In this document: positions 17,129 through 25,721 of the stretch, piece after piece
How positions within the stretch are numbered: position 1 is the first letter of the stretch
Layout of the letters: each line of letters starts with the position of its first letter
Position numbers and translations under genes: made by a program
From: Rugamonas aquatica
Lineage (GTDB): Bacteria > Pseudomonadota > Gammaproteobacteria > Burkholderiales > Burkholderiaceae_D
DNA: 64,000 bases
Direction of reading: 5' to 3'
Assembly (NCBI RefSeq): GCF_009380215.1
Contig: NZ_WHUG01000006.1
Location: 186,001-250,000 of the forward strand
The notes under the pieces: generated by a model
Databases searched by the model: none
What the model saw: only the letters and a program-made list of their open reading frames with translations
Told to the model about the DNA's origin: nothing

Positions 17129-18517
17129 ATGCGCAATCAATTTCACACCATATTAGCGGCCATGTTGCTGGGCCTGGGACTGCTGGCATCCGCCGCCCAG
17201 GCTGGCGAAGCCGGGAAGGTCGTGTTCGTCGCTGGCCAGGCCAGTGTCGGCACGCGTCCTGTCGCGCTCGACGCGGCCATCCAGGAGGGTGACGAATTGA
17301 CCACCGGCGCCGACGGTTATGTCTACGTCAAGACCGTCGACCAGGGTTTCCTGGTGCTGCGCCCGAACAGCAAGGCCCGCATCGTCGCCTACCATATCGA
17401 TACGCAAAACCCGGCCAACACCCGCGTCAAGCTGGAGTTGCTGCAGGGCGTGGCGCGTAGCATCTCCGGCGCCGGCGTCAAGCAGGCGCGGCAGAACTTC
17501 CGCTTCAATACGCCGGTCGCCGCGATCGGCGTGCGCGGCACCGATTTCGTCGTCTACACCGACCAGCAGACGTCGCGCGTGACCGTGGTGTCGGGCGGCG
17601 TGGTGGTCAGCGGCTTTGCCGGCGGCTGCGGTCCGGAAGGCGGCGGCCCTTGCGAGGGCGGCGCCAGCCGTGAACTGTTCGCCGGCCAGGCCGGGCTGAT
17701 GCTGCAGGTGCAGCGCGGCCAGACCAGCCCGCAACTGCTGCGCAGCCCGGTGATGTCGCCGGCCGATCAGGGGGCGCCGGCGCGTCCTGACGAGCCTGCG
17801 GGTAAAGTTGGTGCGACCAGCCCGAGCGGCGATGTCAATCTCGACGCGCAGAAGTCCAATAACGTACTGAATAATAGCAAGCAGATTACTCAGACCAGTA
17901 ATAATAACCCCGGTGGTGGCACGACGGTGCCGCCGCTGGTGGATCAAAAGCCGGACGTACCGTTGGTCAATCCTCCGGTCGATGTGACGCCGCCGGTTGT
18001 GGTGCGTTCTGAGCCAGAAGTTTTCTGGGGGCGTTACCAGGCGATCGCCGGCGCCAAGGTCGATGCTGAGTTGCAGGCTAAGCTTAATAGTGGCAAGTAC
18101 GAAGCGCCGTTGTTTGCCGGCGGTTATCAGATTACCCGCCCGATCGCGAACAACTTGACGATGCCGAAAGAGGGCAGTGTGTCATTTGCCTTGACCAGTA
18201 GTGATGCGACGCTACAGCGAACCGGACGCGATGCGGTAGTGGCGGCCGTCGAGGATGCGCACCTGAACGTGAATTTCGCCACCAAAGCCTTTGATACCGG
18301 CCTTACCGTGGTCGGCGATGGCTTGCGGGTGCCGATTAGTTCCAGCGGCACTATTACCAACAGCATTATCTCTAAGGGCATGTTCGTCAACCCGACGCTG
18401 GGTAGTACCATCGTTCGTGGTTATCTGGGAGGCGCCAATGCCACTGAGGCTGCCTATATCTTCCAGAATATCCAGCCTGGAGTTACCGTCACCGGTGGAA
18501 CCACCTGGTCGCGCTAG
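17129..18517 (+). CDS. Exported FecR-domain protein
   Basis: A 462-residue protein with a clear signal peptide (MRNQFHTILAAMLLGLGLL, cleavage after SAAQA). A FecR domain follows (about 28-200) with GDELTTGADGYVYVK, LRPNSKARI and NFRFNTPVAAIGVRGTDF. After a disordered Asn/Pro/Val-rich linker (about 225-300), an unrecognised C-terminal domain carries PEVFWGRYQAIAG and ends GVTVTGGTTWSR. There is no TonB receptor, ECF sigma factor or FecI partner here, so it is not a classical FecR anti-sigma protein. It probably senses or binds something in the periplasm or at the surface. GAGGGAG lies about 9 bases before the ATG. It has its own Crp site and terminator and is divergent from the cyclase, suggesting a shared signalling role. 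Confidence 0.85.
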   Translation: MRNQFHTILAAMLLGLGLLASAAQAGEAGKVVFVAGQASVGTRPVALDAAIQEGDELTTGADGYVYVKTVDQGFLVLRPNSKARIVAYHIDTQNPANTRVKLELLQGVARSISGAGVKQARQNFRFNTPVAAIGVRGTDFVVYTDQQTSRVTVVSGGVVVSGFAGGCGPEGGGPCEGGASRELFAGQAGLMLQVQRGQTSPQLLRSPVMSPADQGAPARPDEPAGKVGATSPSGDVNLDAQKSNNVLNNSKQITQTSNNNPGGGTTVPPLVDQKPDVPLVNPPVDVTPPVVVRSEPEVFWGRYQAIAGAKVDAELQAKLNSGKYEAPLFAGGYQITRPIANNLTMPKEGSVSFALTSSDATLQRTGRDAVVAAVEDAHLNVNFATKAFDTGLTVVGDGLRVPISSSGTITNSIISKGMFVNPTLGSTIVRGYLGGANATEAAYIFQNIQPGVTVTGGTTWSR

Positions 18518-18587
18518 AAATGATGTGCATATATTAGGCTGCAGAGTGGGATTAATGATTGCTGCTTAATTTGCTGTCAGTATTAAT

Positions 18588-18629
18588 AATCGGGTAATAT
18601 CGCATGCGCGACATTATCCGATTTTTTTT
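18588..18629 (+). terminator. Intrinsic terminator after the FecR gene
   Basis: Arms AATCGGGTAAT (18588-18598) and ATTATCCGATT (18613-18623) pair with one mismatch. An inner palindrome TCGCATGCGCGA closes the loop, and a run of T follows. The rest of the 391-base gap 18518-18908 holds AT-rich sequence and the next promoter. Confidence 0.75.
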
Positions 18630-18765
18630 GCATGATGGCGTCGTGCTGAATGAGCGGATAGAATGATGCCCGCTGTCAGTTCAGCAGTAGTTTTTTTGAC
18701 CTATTTGCATAATTATTGAGCAGTTGGATACAAATAGTTTCAAATTGGGCGGAAAAACTTTTTGA

Positions 18766-18785
18766 TTTGTGATGCCCGTCACAAA
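18766..18785 (+). promoter_or_regulatory. Perfect Crp site in the S-layer-like gene promoter
   Basis: TGTGATGCCCGTCACA at 18768-18783 matches the Crp consensus in all ten half-site positions, extended to TTTGTGA/TCACAAA. A TATACA -10 candidate at 18807-18812 puts the site about 42 bases before the expected start point. The leader to the ATG would be about 90 bases, and AAGGA precedes the start codon. Confidence 0.8.
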
Positions 18786-18908
18786 GTTTGTGGCGTGGTG
18801 TGGCAATATACACCCACCTCTGCAAGAAGTGTTCAGTGTGATACGGCGCTGTATGCTCTGAACAGCAGAATTTATGGTTTAAACCAAAACTTTTTAAGGA
18901 ATATCATC

Positions 18909-21900
18909 ATGGCGGCAACTGATTACGCAGCAGTAGTACAACAACTGTACATTTCCTACTTCGGCCGTCCTGCCGATTACTACGCTCTGCAGGCTTTCAC
19001 GACCCAACTGGCAGCTGCAGACACCACCGGCGGCACCCTGGTTACCACCGAAGCTCTGAGCGCCTACGCTCAAGCTAACCCAACTTCGGCAGCTGGCAAA
19101 CTGGTTGCTAGCTTCGCAGGCAAGCCAGAAGCAGTTGCTCTGTACGGCACCGGCACCGACATCGGCTCGATCTCGAAATTTGTCAATGCCATCTACCAAA
19201 ACGTTCTGCACCGCGATGCAGACAACGAAGGCGGCGCTTACTGGATCAACGCTATCGTTTCCGGTGGCGTGAGCAAAGAAAACGCAGCCCTGGCGATCAC
19301 CCAAGGCGCGCTGGGTAACACCTCGCCACAAGGTCTGATCGACGCCGCTCTGGTGAAAAACACCGCAGCGGTCGCTATCGACTTCACCAACTCGCTGGAC
19401 ACCATCCCTAAGATCAACTCGTTCTCGGGTGATGCTGCTGCTGCTGCTGCACGTGGCCTGCTGCTGCAAGTCAACTCGACCACCGATCTGACCGCCTTCC
19501 ACGCTAACGTGACCACGGCCATCGCTAACCTGATCATTCCAGTGACCAACCCAATCTCCCTGATTGCTGGTCCTGAAACTCAGCTGGGCACCGCTGGTAA
19601 CGATGTCTTCAACGGCACCGGCACCACCTTCTCCGCTCTGGACAGCATCGACGGCGGCGCTGGTAACAACTCGCTGGTAATCTCCGACGCAGCTGGCGTA
19701 CTGGGTGGTTCGGTTCCTGCTGGCGTAGTCGTGAAAAACGTGCAAACCTTCTCGGTAAACACCGCTGCTGGCCTGGGTACCGTTGGCGCTGCTGGCACCC
19801 CAGCAACTGCACAAGTGAACAACTACGCTTTCGCTGCTGCTGCTGGCGCTGACACCGTTGTTGTGAACTACGGCACCCTGTCGACCACGATGAACTTGAC
19901 CGCAACTGCGGCAACCAACCAGGCTAACTTCATCGCTGCCATCAACGCACTGGCTGGCGGCACCGTTGCCACCGCTGGCGCCGGCACCTCGGTTAACGTG
20001 ACTGCACCAGTGGCCGGTACCGCGCTGCCAGTTATCAGCTTCTCGTCGTTCTCGGTTGCTGGCGATGCTGCTACCATCACCGTAACCACCCCAACCGCTA
20101 ACGGTGCTGCTGTCGCTGGTTCGACCAACGCAGTCTACGACGTTTCCGGCTTCGGCGGTCTGACCAACGTGACCGTAAATGCAGCTGGTTCGGTGAACCT
20201 GAAAGTTTCGGAAACCACCACCACCACCGTTACCGACACCGCTAATGCAGCTGTGACCGTGACCGGTGGCCTGGTTACCAAGGTTAACGCTGCTACTGGC
20301 GCTGTTATCGTCGCTGGTAACGCTGGTGGCCTGACCACCGCCAACGTTAAAGGCGGTAGCACTGTTGACGTTCAAACCAACGCCAGCGGTTCCCTGGTCG
20401 ACAAGCTGACCACCGTTACCCTGGACGGCAACTCGGGTGCTGCAACCATCCAGTCCGACGCGCTGACCACCCTGGGTGTTGCTAACGGCAACCAGAACGT
20501 TACCGTTACCGCTGCTGCTGCTACCCGCGCACTGGCACTGACCGTGAACTCGCTGACCGGTGGCATCATCACCGACAACACTGCTACCACGCTGACCGTG
20601 AAGAGCACTGGCGATGCGAAGAGCACCGGCGTAACCCTGGCTGCTGCTGCTGCAACCGCTGTTACCCTGAGCGGCGACAAGGCACTGACCCTGACCTCGC
20701 TGAACGCAGCTGCGGCAACCGCACTGACCGTCAACGACAGCGCCCTGACCACCATCAGCGCCTTCGGCACCACCAACAAACTGGCTACCGTAACGGTAAC
20801 CGGTGCTGGCGGCCTGAAAGCTGACGTATCGGCTCAATCGGTACTGACCTCGGTTGACGCTTCGGGTTCGAGCGGTGCTAACTCCATCACCCTGAACGCA
20901 GCTCTGACCGCTTACAAAGGCGGTTCGGGTGTTGACACCGTGACCGTGGCAACTGCTCCTACCGTAGCTATCGACGGTGGCGCAGGTACCGCTGACGTGA
21001 TCATCGAAAACTCGCTGACCGACATCCTGACCGGCAACACCAAGATCACCGGTTTCGAAACCCTGGGTCTGGGTGTTCTGGCTGGTGGCGGTAACACCTT
21101 CGACGCTACCGGCTTCGCTCACCTGTCGATCGCTAGCGGCGTTGCAGGTAACGTGGTCTTCGGTAACGTAGCTGGTGGCGCAGATCTGGCCATCACCGGC
21201 GCTGCTGGTTTCTCCGTTGGTTACTCGCTGGCTAACGCCACCGGCCTGACCGACGTGCTGAGCCTGAAACTGAGCGCCGCTGCTGCTGCTGCAAACAACG
21301 TGTCGGCTGCTGGCATCGAAACCGTGAACATCTCGGTAGTTGATACCAACACCACCGCTGGTCACGCTGCATTCTCCGAAACGCTGACCCTGTCGGCTAG
21401 CTCGGCAGCCAAGCTGGCAATCACCGGTAACGGCACGATGGGTCTGACCCTGATCGATACCGATACCGCCATCACCTCGGCTGACGCTTCGGGTCTGGTT
21501 GTTTCCGGCACCGGCGCAGCAGGCACCGGCTTCCAGTGGGCAACTGCCAACTTGGCTGCTGCTGCTACCATCAAAGGTTCGGCAAACGGCGGCGACATCA
21601 TCGACGGCACCAACGCTACCAAAGCGCTGACCATCACCGTTGCTGGCGGCACCAATGCAGTTACCGGCGGCGCTGCTGCTGACACCATCACCGCAGGCAA
21701 TGGTTCGAACACCATCGATGCTAAAGCTGGCAACGACATCATCACCGTAGGTTCGGGTGCCAACTCGATCAAAGGTGGTGCTGGTGCCGATACCATCACC
21801 CTGGCTGCTCACGTAGGCAAAGTGGACACCATCGTTCAAACTTCGGCTAGCGCCGGTGTTGGTGATTCGGGCAATAACACCGCCCTGAATACCCAGACCT

Positions 21901-22232
21901 CGGTTCTGACCGGTTCGTTCGACGTGGTTAAAGGTATCGCTGTTGGCGACAAGCTGGATCTGTCCGGCATCACCGGCTTCACCTACGTTTCCGCCAACCT
22001 GACTTTCGGCGCTACCAACCTGGCAGCTGCTGACGGTAAAGTGGTATTCGCTTCGGGTACCTATGACGCAGCCAACGGCATCTTCAACTACGGTGCTAGC
22101 GGTGCTGACACCATCGTGACCTACGACACCGACGCTACCGGTGCTGTTGCTGGTCAAAGCATCGTCCTGGTCGGCTACCACGCTAGCTCGACCGCGACGA
22201 CCGCTGCTGCTGGTATCGTAACCCTGGGCTAA
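18909..22232 (+). CDS. DUF4214/RTX surface protein, probable S-layer-like type I secretion substrate
   Basis: A 1107-residue protein very rich in Ala, Thr, Val, Gly and Asn, with no Cys seen and no N-terminal signal peptide. The first 135 residues hold two DUF4214-type motifs (LYISYFGRPADYYALQAF and IYQNVLHRDADNEGGAYW). A long beta-rich Ala/Thr region follows. Near residues 915-965 come RTX-like calcium-binding glycine/aspartate turns (GGAAADTI, GNGSNTIDAKAGNDII, GGAGADTI), then a terminal region ending AAAGIVTLG that probably carries the secretion signal. This architecture resembles Caulobacter RsaA. Codon choice (GCT/GCA, CCA, GTT, GGT, AAC) differs sharply from the GCG/GCC-rich neighbours, as expected for very high expression. 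The start at 18909 has AAGGA 9 bases upstream; an in-frame extension from 18762 overlaps the promoter and is rejected. Confidence 0.88.
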   Translation: MAATDYAAVVQQLYISYFGRPADYYALQAFTTQLAAADTTGGTLVTTEALSAYAQANPTSAAGKLVASFAGKPEAVALYGTGTDIGSISKFVNAIYQNVLHRDADNEGGAYWINAIVSGGVSKENAALAITQGALGNTSPQGLIDAALVKNTAAVAIDFTNSLDTIPKINSFSGDAAAAAARGLLLQVNSTTDLTAFHANVTTAIANLIIPVTNPISLIAGPETQLGTAGNDVFNGTGTTFSALDSIDGGAGNNSLVISDAAGVLGGSVPAGVVVKNVQTFSVNTAAGLGTVGAAGTPATAQVNNYAFAAAAGADTVVVNYGTLSTTMNLTATAATNQANFIAAINALAGGTVATAGAGTSVNVTAPVAGTALPVISFSSFSVAGDAATITVTTPTANGAAVAGSTNAVYDVSGFGGLTNVTVNAAGSVNLKVSETTTTTVTDTANAAVTVTGGLVTKVNAATGAVIVAGNAGGLTTANVKGGSTVDVQTNASGSLVDKLTTVTLDGNSGAATIQSDALTTLGVANGNQNVTVTAAAATRALALTVNSLTGGIITDNTATTLTVKSTGDAKSTGVTLAAAAATAVTLSGDKALTLTSLNAAAATALTVNDSALTTISAFGTTNKLATVTVTGAGGLKADVSAQSVLTSVDASGSSGANSITLNAALTAYKGGSGVDTVTVATAPTVAIDGGAGTADVIIENSLTDILTGNTKITGFETLGLGVLAGGGNTFDATGFAHLSIASGVAGNVVFGNVAGGADLAITGAAGFSVGYSLANATGLTDVLSLKLSAAAAAANNVSAAGIETVNISVVDTNTTAGHAAFSETLTLSASSAAKLAITGNGTMGLTLIDTDTAITSADASGLVVSGTGAAGTGFQWATANLAAAATIKGSANGGDIIDGTNATKALTITVAGGTNAVTGGAAADTITAGNGSNTIDAKAGNDIITVGSGANSIKGGAGADTITLAAHVGKVDTIVQTSASAGVGDSGNNTALNTQTSVLTGSFDVVKGIAVGDKLDLSGITGFTYVSANLTFGATNLAAADGKVVFASGTYDAANGIFNYGASGADTIVTYDTDATGAVAGQSIVLVGYHASSTATTAAAGIVTLG

Positions 22233-22255
22233 TCGCTCGCTAGAGTCGTATTGAT

Positions 22256-22315
22256 TCGGAGAGCGCAGTTGGCTCTCCGACCCGCAAAGGCCGAGCTCAC
22301 GCTCGGCCTTTGTTT
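22256..22315 (+). terminator. Two tandem hairpins ending the S-layer-like transcript
   Basis: The first stem is TCGGAGAGC/GCTCTCCGA (22256-22264 with 22272-22280). The second is AAAGGCCGAGC/GCTCGGCCTTT (22286-22296 with 22301-22311, loop TCAC) and is followed by a T-rich tail. The second is a normal intrinsic terminator; the first may protect the mRNA 3' end. The remaining part of the 308-base gap contains the next promoter. Confidence 0.85.
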
Positions 22316-22377
22316 ATTGGTGTCGTAAAAAAAGTCGCCATCCCTCTTGTATTTCTTCTTTGTTGCTGGGTCTTTGT

Positions 22378-22405
22378 AAAAAATGTGATGAGCATCACAT
22401 TTTTT
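22378..22405 (+). promoter_or_regulatory. Perfect Crp site in the type I secretion operon promoter
   Basis: TGTGATGAGCATCACA at 22384-22399 matches the Crp consensus in all ten half-site positions. The symmetry extends to 13-base arms ending in six A and six T. A good -10, GATAAT (22419-22424), lies with its centre 30 bases downstream of the site centre, which puts the site near -40 as in class II activation. The mRNA leader to the ATG at 22541 would be about 110 bases. Confidence 0.85.
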
Positions 22406-22540
22406 GTGGAAATTCGGCGATAATGTCTGCTCTCGCTGTACCAGCGAATTCTTTGACCATTCCCCATCCTCGCGACTATATTGATATAGGGTGGTTGTCA
22501 ATTTAGCACCATTGATAGGCCGCGCTCTGCGCGTAATGAT

Positions 22541-24358
22541 ATGAAAAAACAGTTAATAGACCCGAATAGCGAAATTGCACAGGTGCTGCGCACCTTCAAA
22601 GGAACGTTCGTTACCGTTGGCACTTTCAGTGCGATCAGCAATCTGCTGATGTTGGCGCCATCGCTGTACATGTTGCAGGTGTATGATCGCGTGCTGGGTA
22701 GCCGCAACGAGATTACGCTGCTGATGCTTACCCTGATGATCCTGGGGGCGTATGCATTCATGGGAGCATTGGAATTGATCCGTAGTTTTGTGCTGGTGCG
22801 AGTCGGGGCGAAATTCGACATGCAGCTCAACAAGCGCGTCTATACGGCGGCGTTTGAACAGAATCTGAAGCGCGCGGGCGGTAACGCCGGCCAGTCCCTG
22901 GCAGATCTGACCAGTGTCCGACAATTCCTTACTGGTAACGCGCTGTTTGCGTTTTTCGATGCGCCGTGGTTCCCGGTTTACCTAATCGTTATCTTTGTCT
23001 TTGAACCTAGCTTGGGGCTGTTTTCGTTGTGTGGCACTGCGCTGCTGGTGTTGTGCGCGTACGTCAATGAGCGCGTTTCGCACAAGCCGCTGTCGGAGGC
23101 GAATTCCATGTCGATCGCCGCGAATACGCTGGCGACCAATAATCTGCGCAATGCGGAGGTGATCGAATCCATGGGCATGCTGCCGAACCTGATGGGGCGC
23201 TGGTACAAGTTACATGGCAAGTTCCTTCACCTGCAAGCCGAAGCTAGCGAGAAGGCCGGTGTAGTCGGCGCAGTGACCAAATTCGTGCAAGTCTCACTGC
23301 AATCGCTGGTACTGGGTTTCGGTGCATTGCTGGTGCTGGAGAATAAAATCTCCCCCGGGATGATGATTGCAGCGTCTATTCTGGTGGGGCGCGCCTTGGC
23401 GCCGGTGCAGCAAGTCATCGGTGTATGGAAATCGTTCAGTACGGTGCGCAGCGCCTATGAACGCCTTAATAATTTGTTGGCTGCAAACCCTGCCCGCACG
23501 GCGGGCATGGAACTGCCTAGACCGCAAGGCAACTTGTCGGTGGAGTCGGTCACGGCCGCAGTGCCTGGCACGAATGTGCCAGTACTGCGCGGTGTGAATT
23601 TCGCGATCCAGGCCGGCGACGTGCTGGGCGTGATCGGCCCTAGCGGCTCGGGCAAGTCGACGCTGGCGCGGCTGCTGGTTGGCGTCTGGCCCGCAGGCCT
23701 GGGTAAAGTGCGTCTCGACAGCGCCGATATCTATCATTGGAACAAGGCCGAACTGGGGCCGCATATCGGTTATCTGCCGCAGGATATCGAATTGTTCGGC
23801 GGTACCATCAGTGAAAATATCGCCCGTTTTGGCGAGGTGGACGCAGAGAAGGTGGTGTTGGCGGCTAAACGCGCCGGTGTGCACGAGCTGATTCTGCATT
23901 TCCCGGACGGCTACGACACCCGTCTGGGCGACGGCGGCGCCGGCTTGTCCGGCGGCCAGCGTCAGCGTCTGGGACTGGCCCGCGCCATGTATGGCGACCC
24001 ATCGCTGATCGTGCTGGACGAACCGAATTCTAACCTGGACGATATCGGCGAACAGGCTCTGCTGCAAGCGATCAATGACCTGCGTTCGCGTGGCAAGACT
24101 ATTGTGCTGATTACTCACCGTACCAGCGTGATTAGCGCAACCAACAAGCTGTTGCTATTGCGCGATGGCGCGGTGGCTGCTTTCGGTCCAAGCAATCAGG
24201 TGCTGCAGGCGCTGCAGGACGCAACCCAGAAGCAGCTGGAAGCGCAGCAACAGCAAGCGCAAGCGGCTCAGCGTGCGGCGCAAGAGGATGCGATGCGGGT
24301 AGCGCAACAGCAGCAGGCAGCGCAGCAGGCCGCTGCGCAACAAGCAGAACAGGAATAA
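22541..24358 (+). CDS. Type I secretion ABC transporter (PrtD/RsaD-like)
   Basis: A 605-residue fused permease-ATPase. The N-terminal transmembrane half (about 20-310) begins directly with helices ([20 protein letters not shown], the PrtD-family start), without a C39 peptidase or C39-like domain. The ATPase half has Walker A GPSGSGKS (366-373), signature [10 protein letters not shown] (469-478) and Walker [13 protein letters not shown]. After about residue 563 there is an unusual Gln/Ala-rich, predicted coiled-coil tail ([17 protein letters not shown]). It powers export of RTX-type substrates from the cytoplasm through the MFP and TolC partners encoded next. The likely substrate is the protein encoded immediately upstream. 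No strong ribosome-binding site is visible before the ATG. Confidence 0.93.
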   Translation: MKKQLIDPNSEIAQVLRTFKGTFVTVGTFSAISNLLMLAPSLYMLQVYDRVLGSRNEITLLMLTLMILGAYAFMGALELIRSFVLVRVGAKFDMQLNKRVYTAAFEQNLKRAGGNAGQSLADLTSVRQFLTGNALFAFFDAPWFPVYLIVIFVFEPSLGLFSLCGTALLVLCAYVNERVSHKPLSEANSMSIAANTLATNNLRNAEVIESMGMLPNLMGRWYKLHGKFLHLQAEASEKAGVVGAVTKFVQVSLQSLVLGFGALLVLENKISPGMMIAASILVGRALAPVQQVIGVWKSFSTVRSAYERLNNLLAANPARTAGMELPRPQGNLSVESVTAAVPGTNVPVLRGVNFAIQAGDVLGVIGPSGSGKSTLARLLVGVWPAGLGKVRLDSADIYHWNKAELGPHIGYLPQDIELFGGTISENIARFGEVDAEKVVLAAKRAGVHELILHFPDGYDTRLGDGGAGLSGGQRQRLGLARAMYGDPSLIVLDEPNSNLDDIGEQALLQAINDLRSRGKTIVLITHRTSVISATNKLLLLRDGAVAAFGPSNQVLQALQDATQKQLEAQQQQAQAAQRAAQEDAMRVAQQQQAAQQAAAQQAEQE

Positions 24359-24361
24359 GCG

Positions 24362-25720
24362 ATGAACATTATCAAGAAAGAGCAACCGGCGGTTGAGGTG
24401 ATCAGCCATGACGTTGAACCGTTGACGGTCAATACCGATGCTGGCGCCTATGCCAAACTCGGTTGGATTATCGTGCTGGCCGGGGTGGTCGGCTTTCTGA
24501 TTTGGGCGACCTTGGCGCCGTTGGATAAGGGGGTACCGCTATCCGGCACGGTGGTGAAGGAAAACAGCCGCAAAGCCGTTCAGTATATGGCCGGCGGTAT
24601 TGTGCAAGACATTCTGGTGCATGACGGCGACCATGTGAAGCAAGGTCAGGTACTTGTGCGGATGAATAATATCCAGGTTAAATCTTCCCTGGACGTCACG
24701 TTGGCCCAGTACCTGAGTGCGCGCGCCTCCGAAGCACGCCTGTTGGCTGAATTGGCGGATAAATCAAGCGTGCCGTTCCCTGAGGCGCTGGTGCCCTATA
24801 AAGCAGATCCGCGCGTGGCTTCAATGATGGAATTGCAAAATCAGTTGATGAACTCGCGTCAATCGGCACTGCGCTCCGAGCTTGCTGGTGCCGATGAGAA
24901 CATCGCAGGTATTGAAAGCCAGTCCAGGGGGCTGGAGGAATCCCGCGGCAACAAGAAGGAGCAGCTGGCGATGTTGAAGGAGCAGCTCGACGGTGCTCGC
25001 GACTTGGTGCGTGATGGCTATATGGCGCGTAACCGCTTCCTCGATATTCAACGCACGTATTCGCAAGTCGAAGGTGCGATCTCCGAAGACATCGGGAACA
25101 TCGGCCGTGCCAAGCGGCAGATTGCGGAACTGCGTCTGAAGAAAATTCAACGTACGCAGGATACCCAACGCGAACTGCGTGGCCTGCTGAGCGATGTGCA
25201 AAAAGAAGCCACGGCGTTGGAAGCGCGGCTGGAAGCGCAGCAATTTGATGTTGGCAACGTCGAAGTCAAGTCGCCGGCTGACGGTATCGTGCTCGGCTCT
25301 ACGGTATTCACCAAAGGCGGTGTCGTTGGTGCCGGCGTGAAGATGATGGAGATTGTACCGACCGAAGATACGCTGGTGGTCGAGGGCCAGTTGGCCGTGA
25401 ATCTGGTCGACAAGGTGCATGATGGCTTGCCTGTGGAACTGATCTTTGCTGCCTTCAATACCAACAAGACGCCGCACATCAGCGGCACCGTTGTCCAAGT
25501 CGCTGCCGACCGTTCGATCGACGAACACAACGGCTCGCCTTACTACAAGGTCCGGGCCAGGGTTACGCCGGAAGGCATGAAGATGATCACTGCCAAGAAA
25601 ATGAACGTCATCCCCGGCATGCCGGTCGAGATGTTCGTCAAAACGGGTGAGCGCAGCATGATGAGTTATCTGCTCAAGCCTTTGTTTGACCGTGCCAAAA
25701 CTTCGATGACGGAGGAGTAA
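24362..25720 (+). CDS. Type I secretion membrane fusion protein (HlyD/PrtE-like)
   Basis: This 452-residue protein has a short cytoplasmic N-terminus, one TM helix (about 32-51, GWIIVLAGVVGFLIWATLAP) and the lipoyl half-motif GIVQDILVHDGDHVKQGQVL. A long coiled-coil hairpin (about 130-285) and the C-terminal beta-barrel signature VEVKSPADGIV through GMPVEMFVKTGER complete it. It bridges the ABC exporter to the outer-membrane channel. It starts 3 bases after the ABC gene and ends 1 base before the TolC gene. Confidence 0.94.
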   Translation: MNIIKKEQPAVEVISHDVEPLTVNTDAGAYAKLGWIIVLAGVVGFLIWATLAPLDKGVPLSGTVVKENSRKAVQYMAGGIVQDILVHDGDHVKQGQVLVRMNNIQVKSSLDVTLAQYLSARASEARLLAELADKSSVPFPEALVPYKADPRVASMMELQNQLMNSRQSALRSELAGADENIAGIESQSRGLEESRGNKKEQLAMLKEQLDGARDLVRDGYMARNRFLDIQRTYSQVEGAISEDIGNIGRAKRQIAELRLKKIQRTQDTQRELRGLLSDVQKEATALEARLEAQQFDVGNVEVKSPADGIVLGSTVFTKGGVVGAGVKMMEIVPTEDTLVVEGQLAVNLVDKVHDGLPVELIFAAFNTNKTPHISGTVVQVAADRSIDEHNGSPYYKVRARVTPEGMKMITAKKMNVIPGMPVEMFVKTGERSMMSYLLKPLFDRAKTSMTEE

Positions 25721-25721
25721 A

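Noticed and set aside
17129..18517. Classical FecR anti-sigma factor of an iron-uptake system
   Set aside because: The protein has a cleavable signal peptide and no cytoplasmic anti-sigma region. No ECF sigma factor or TonB receptor is encoded nearby.
18762..18908. Upstream extension of the S-layer-like protein from 18762
   Set aside because: It would begin just ahead of the Crp site (18768-18783) and translate through the site and the -10 region. The ATG at 18909 has a proper ribosome-binding site and fits the DUF4214 start.
19430..21310. GCTGCTGCT runs as a trinucleotide microsatellite
   Set aside because: The runs are short, interrupted and encode Ala in a protein biased to GCT; they reflect codon choice, not a repeat array.
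18894..22181. Minus-strand frame of 1095 codons opposite the S-layer-like gene
   Set aside because: Its Ser/Gly/Cys-rich composition arises from reading GCT/GGT/ACC codons backwards. No ribosome-binding site or domain is visible.
22378..22405. Intrinsic terminator or attenuator reading of the AT-flanked palindrome
   Set aside because: The central asymmetry leaves a two-base loop that cannot form a normal hairpin, a full Crp consensus is present, and a good -10 follows at the right distance.
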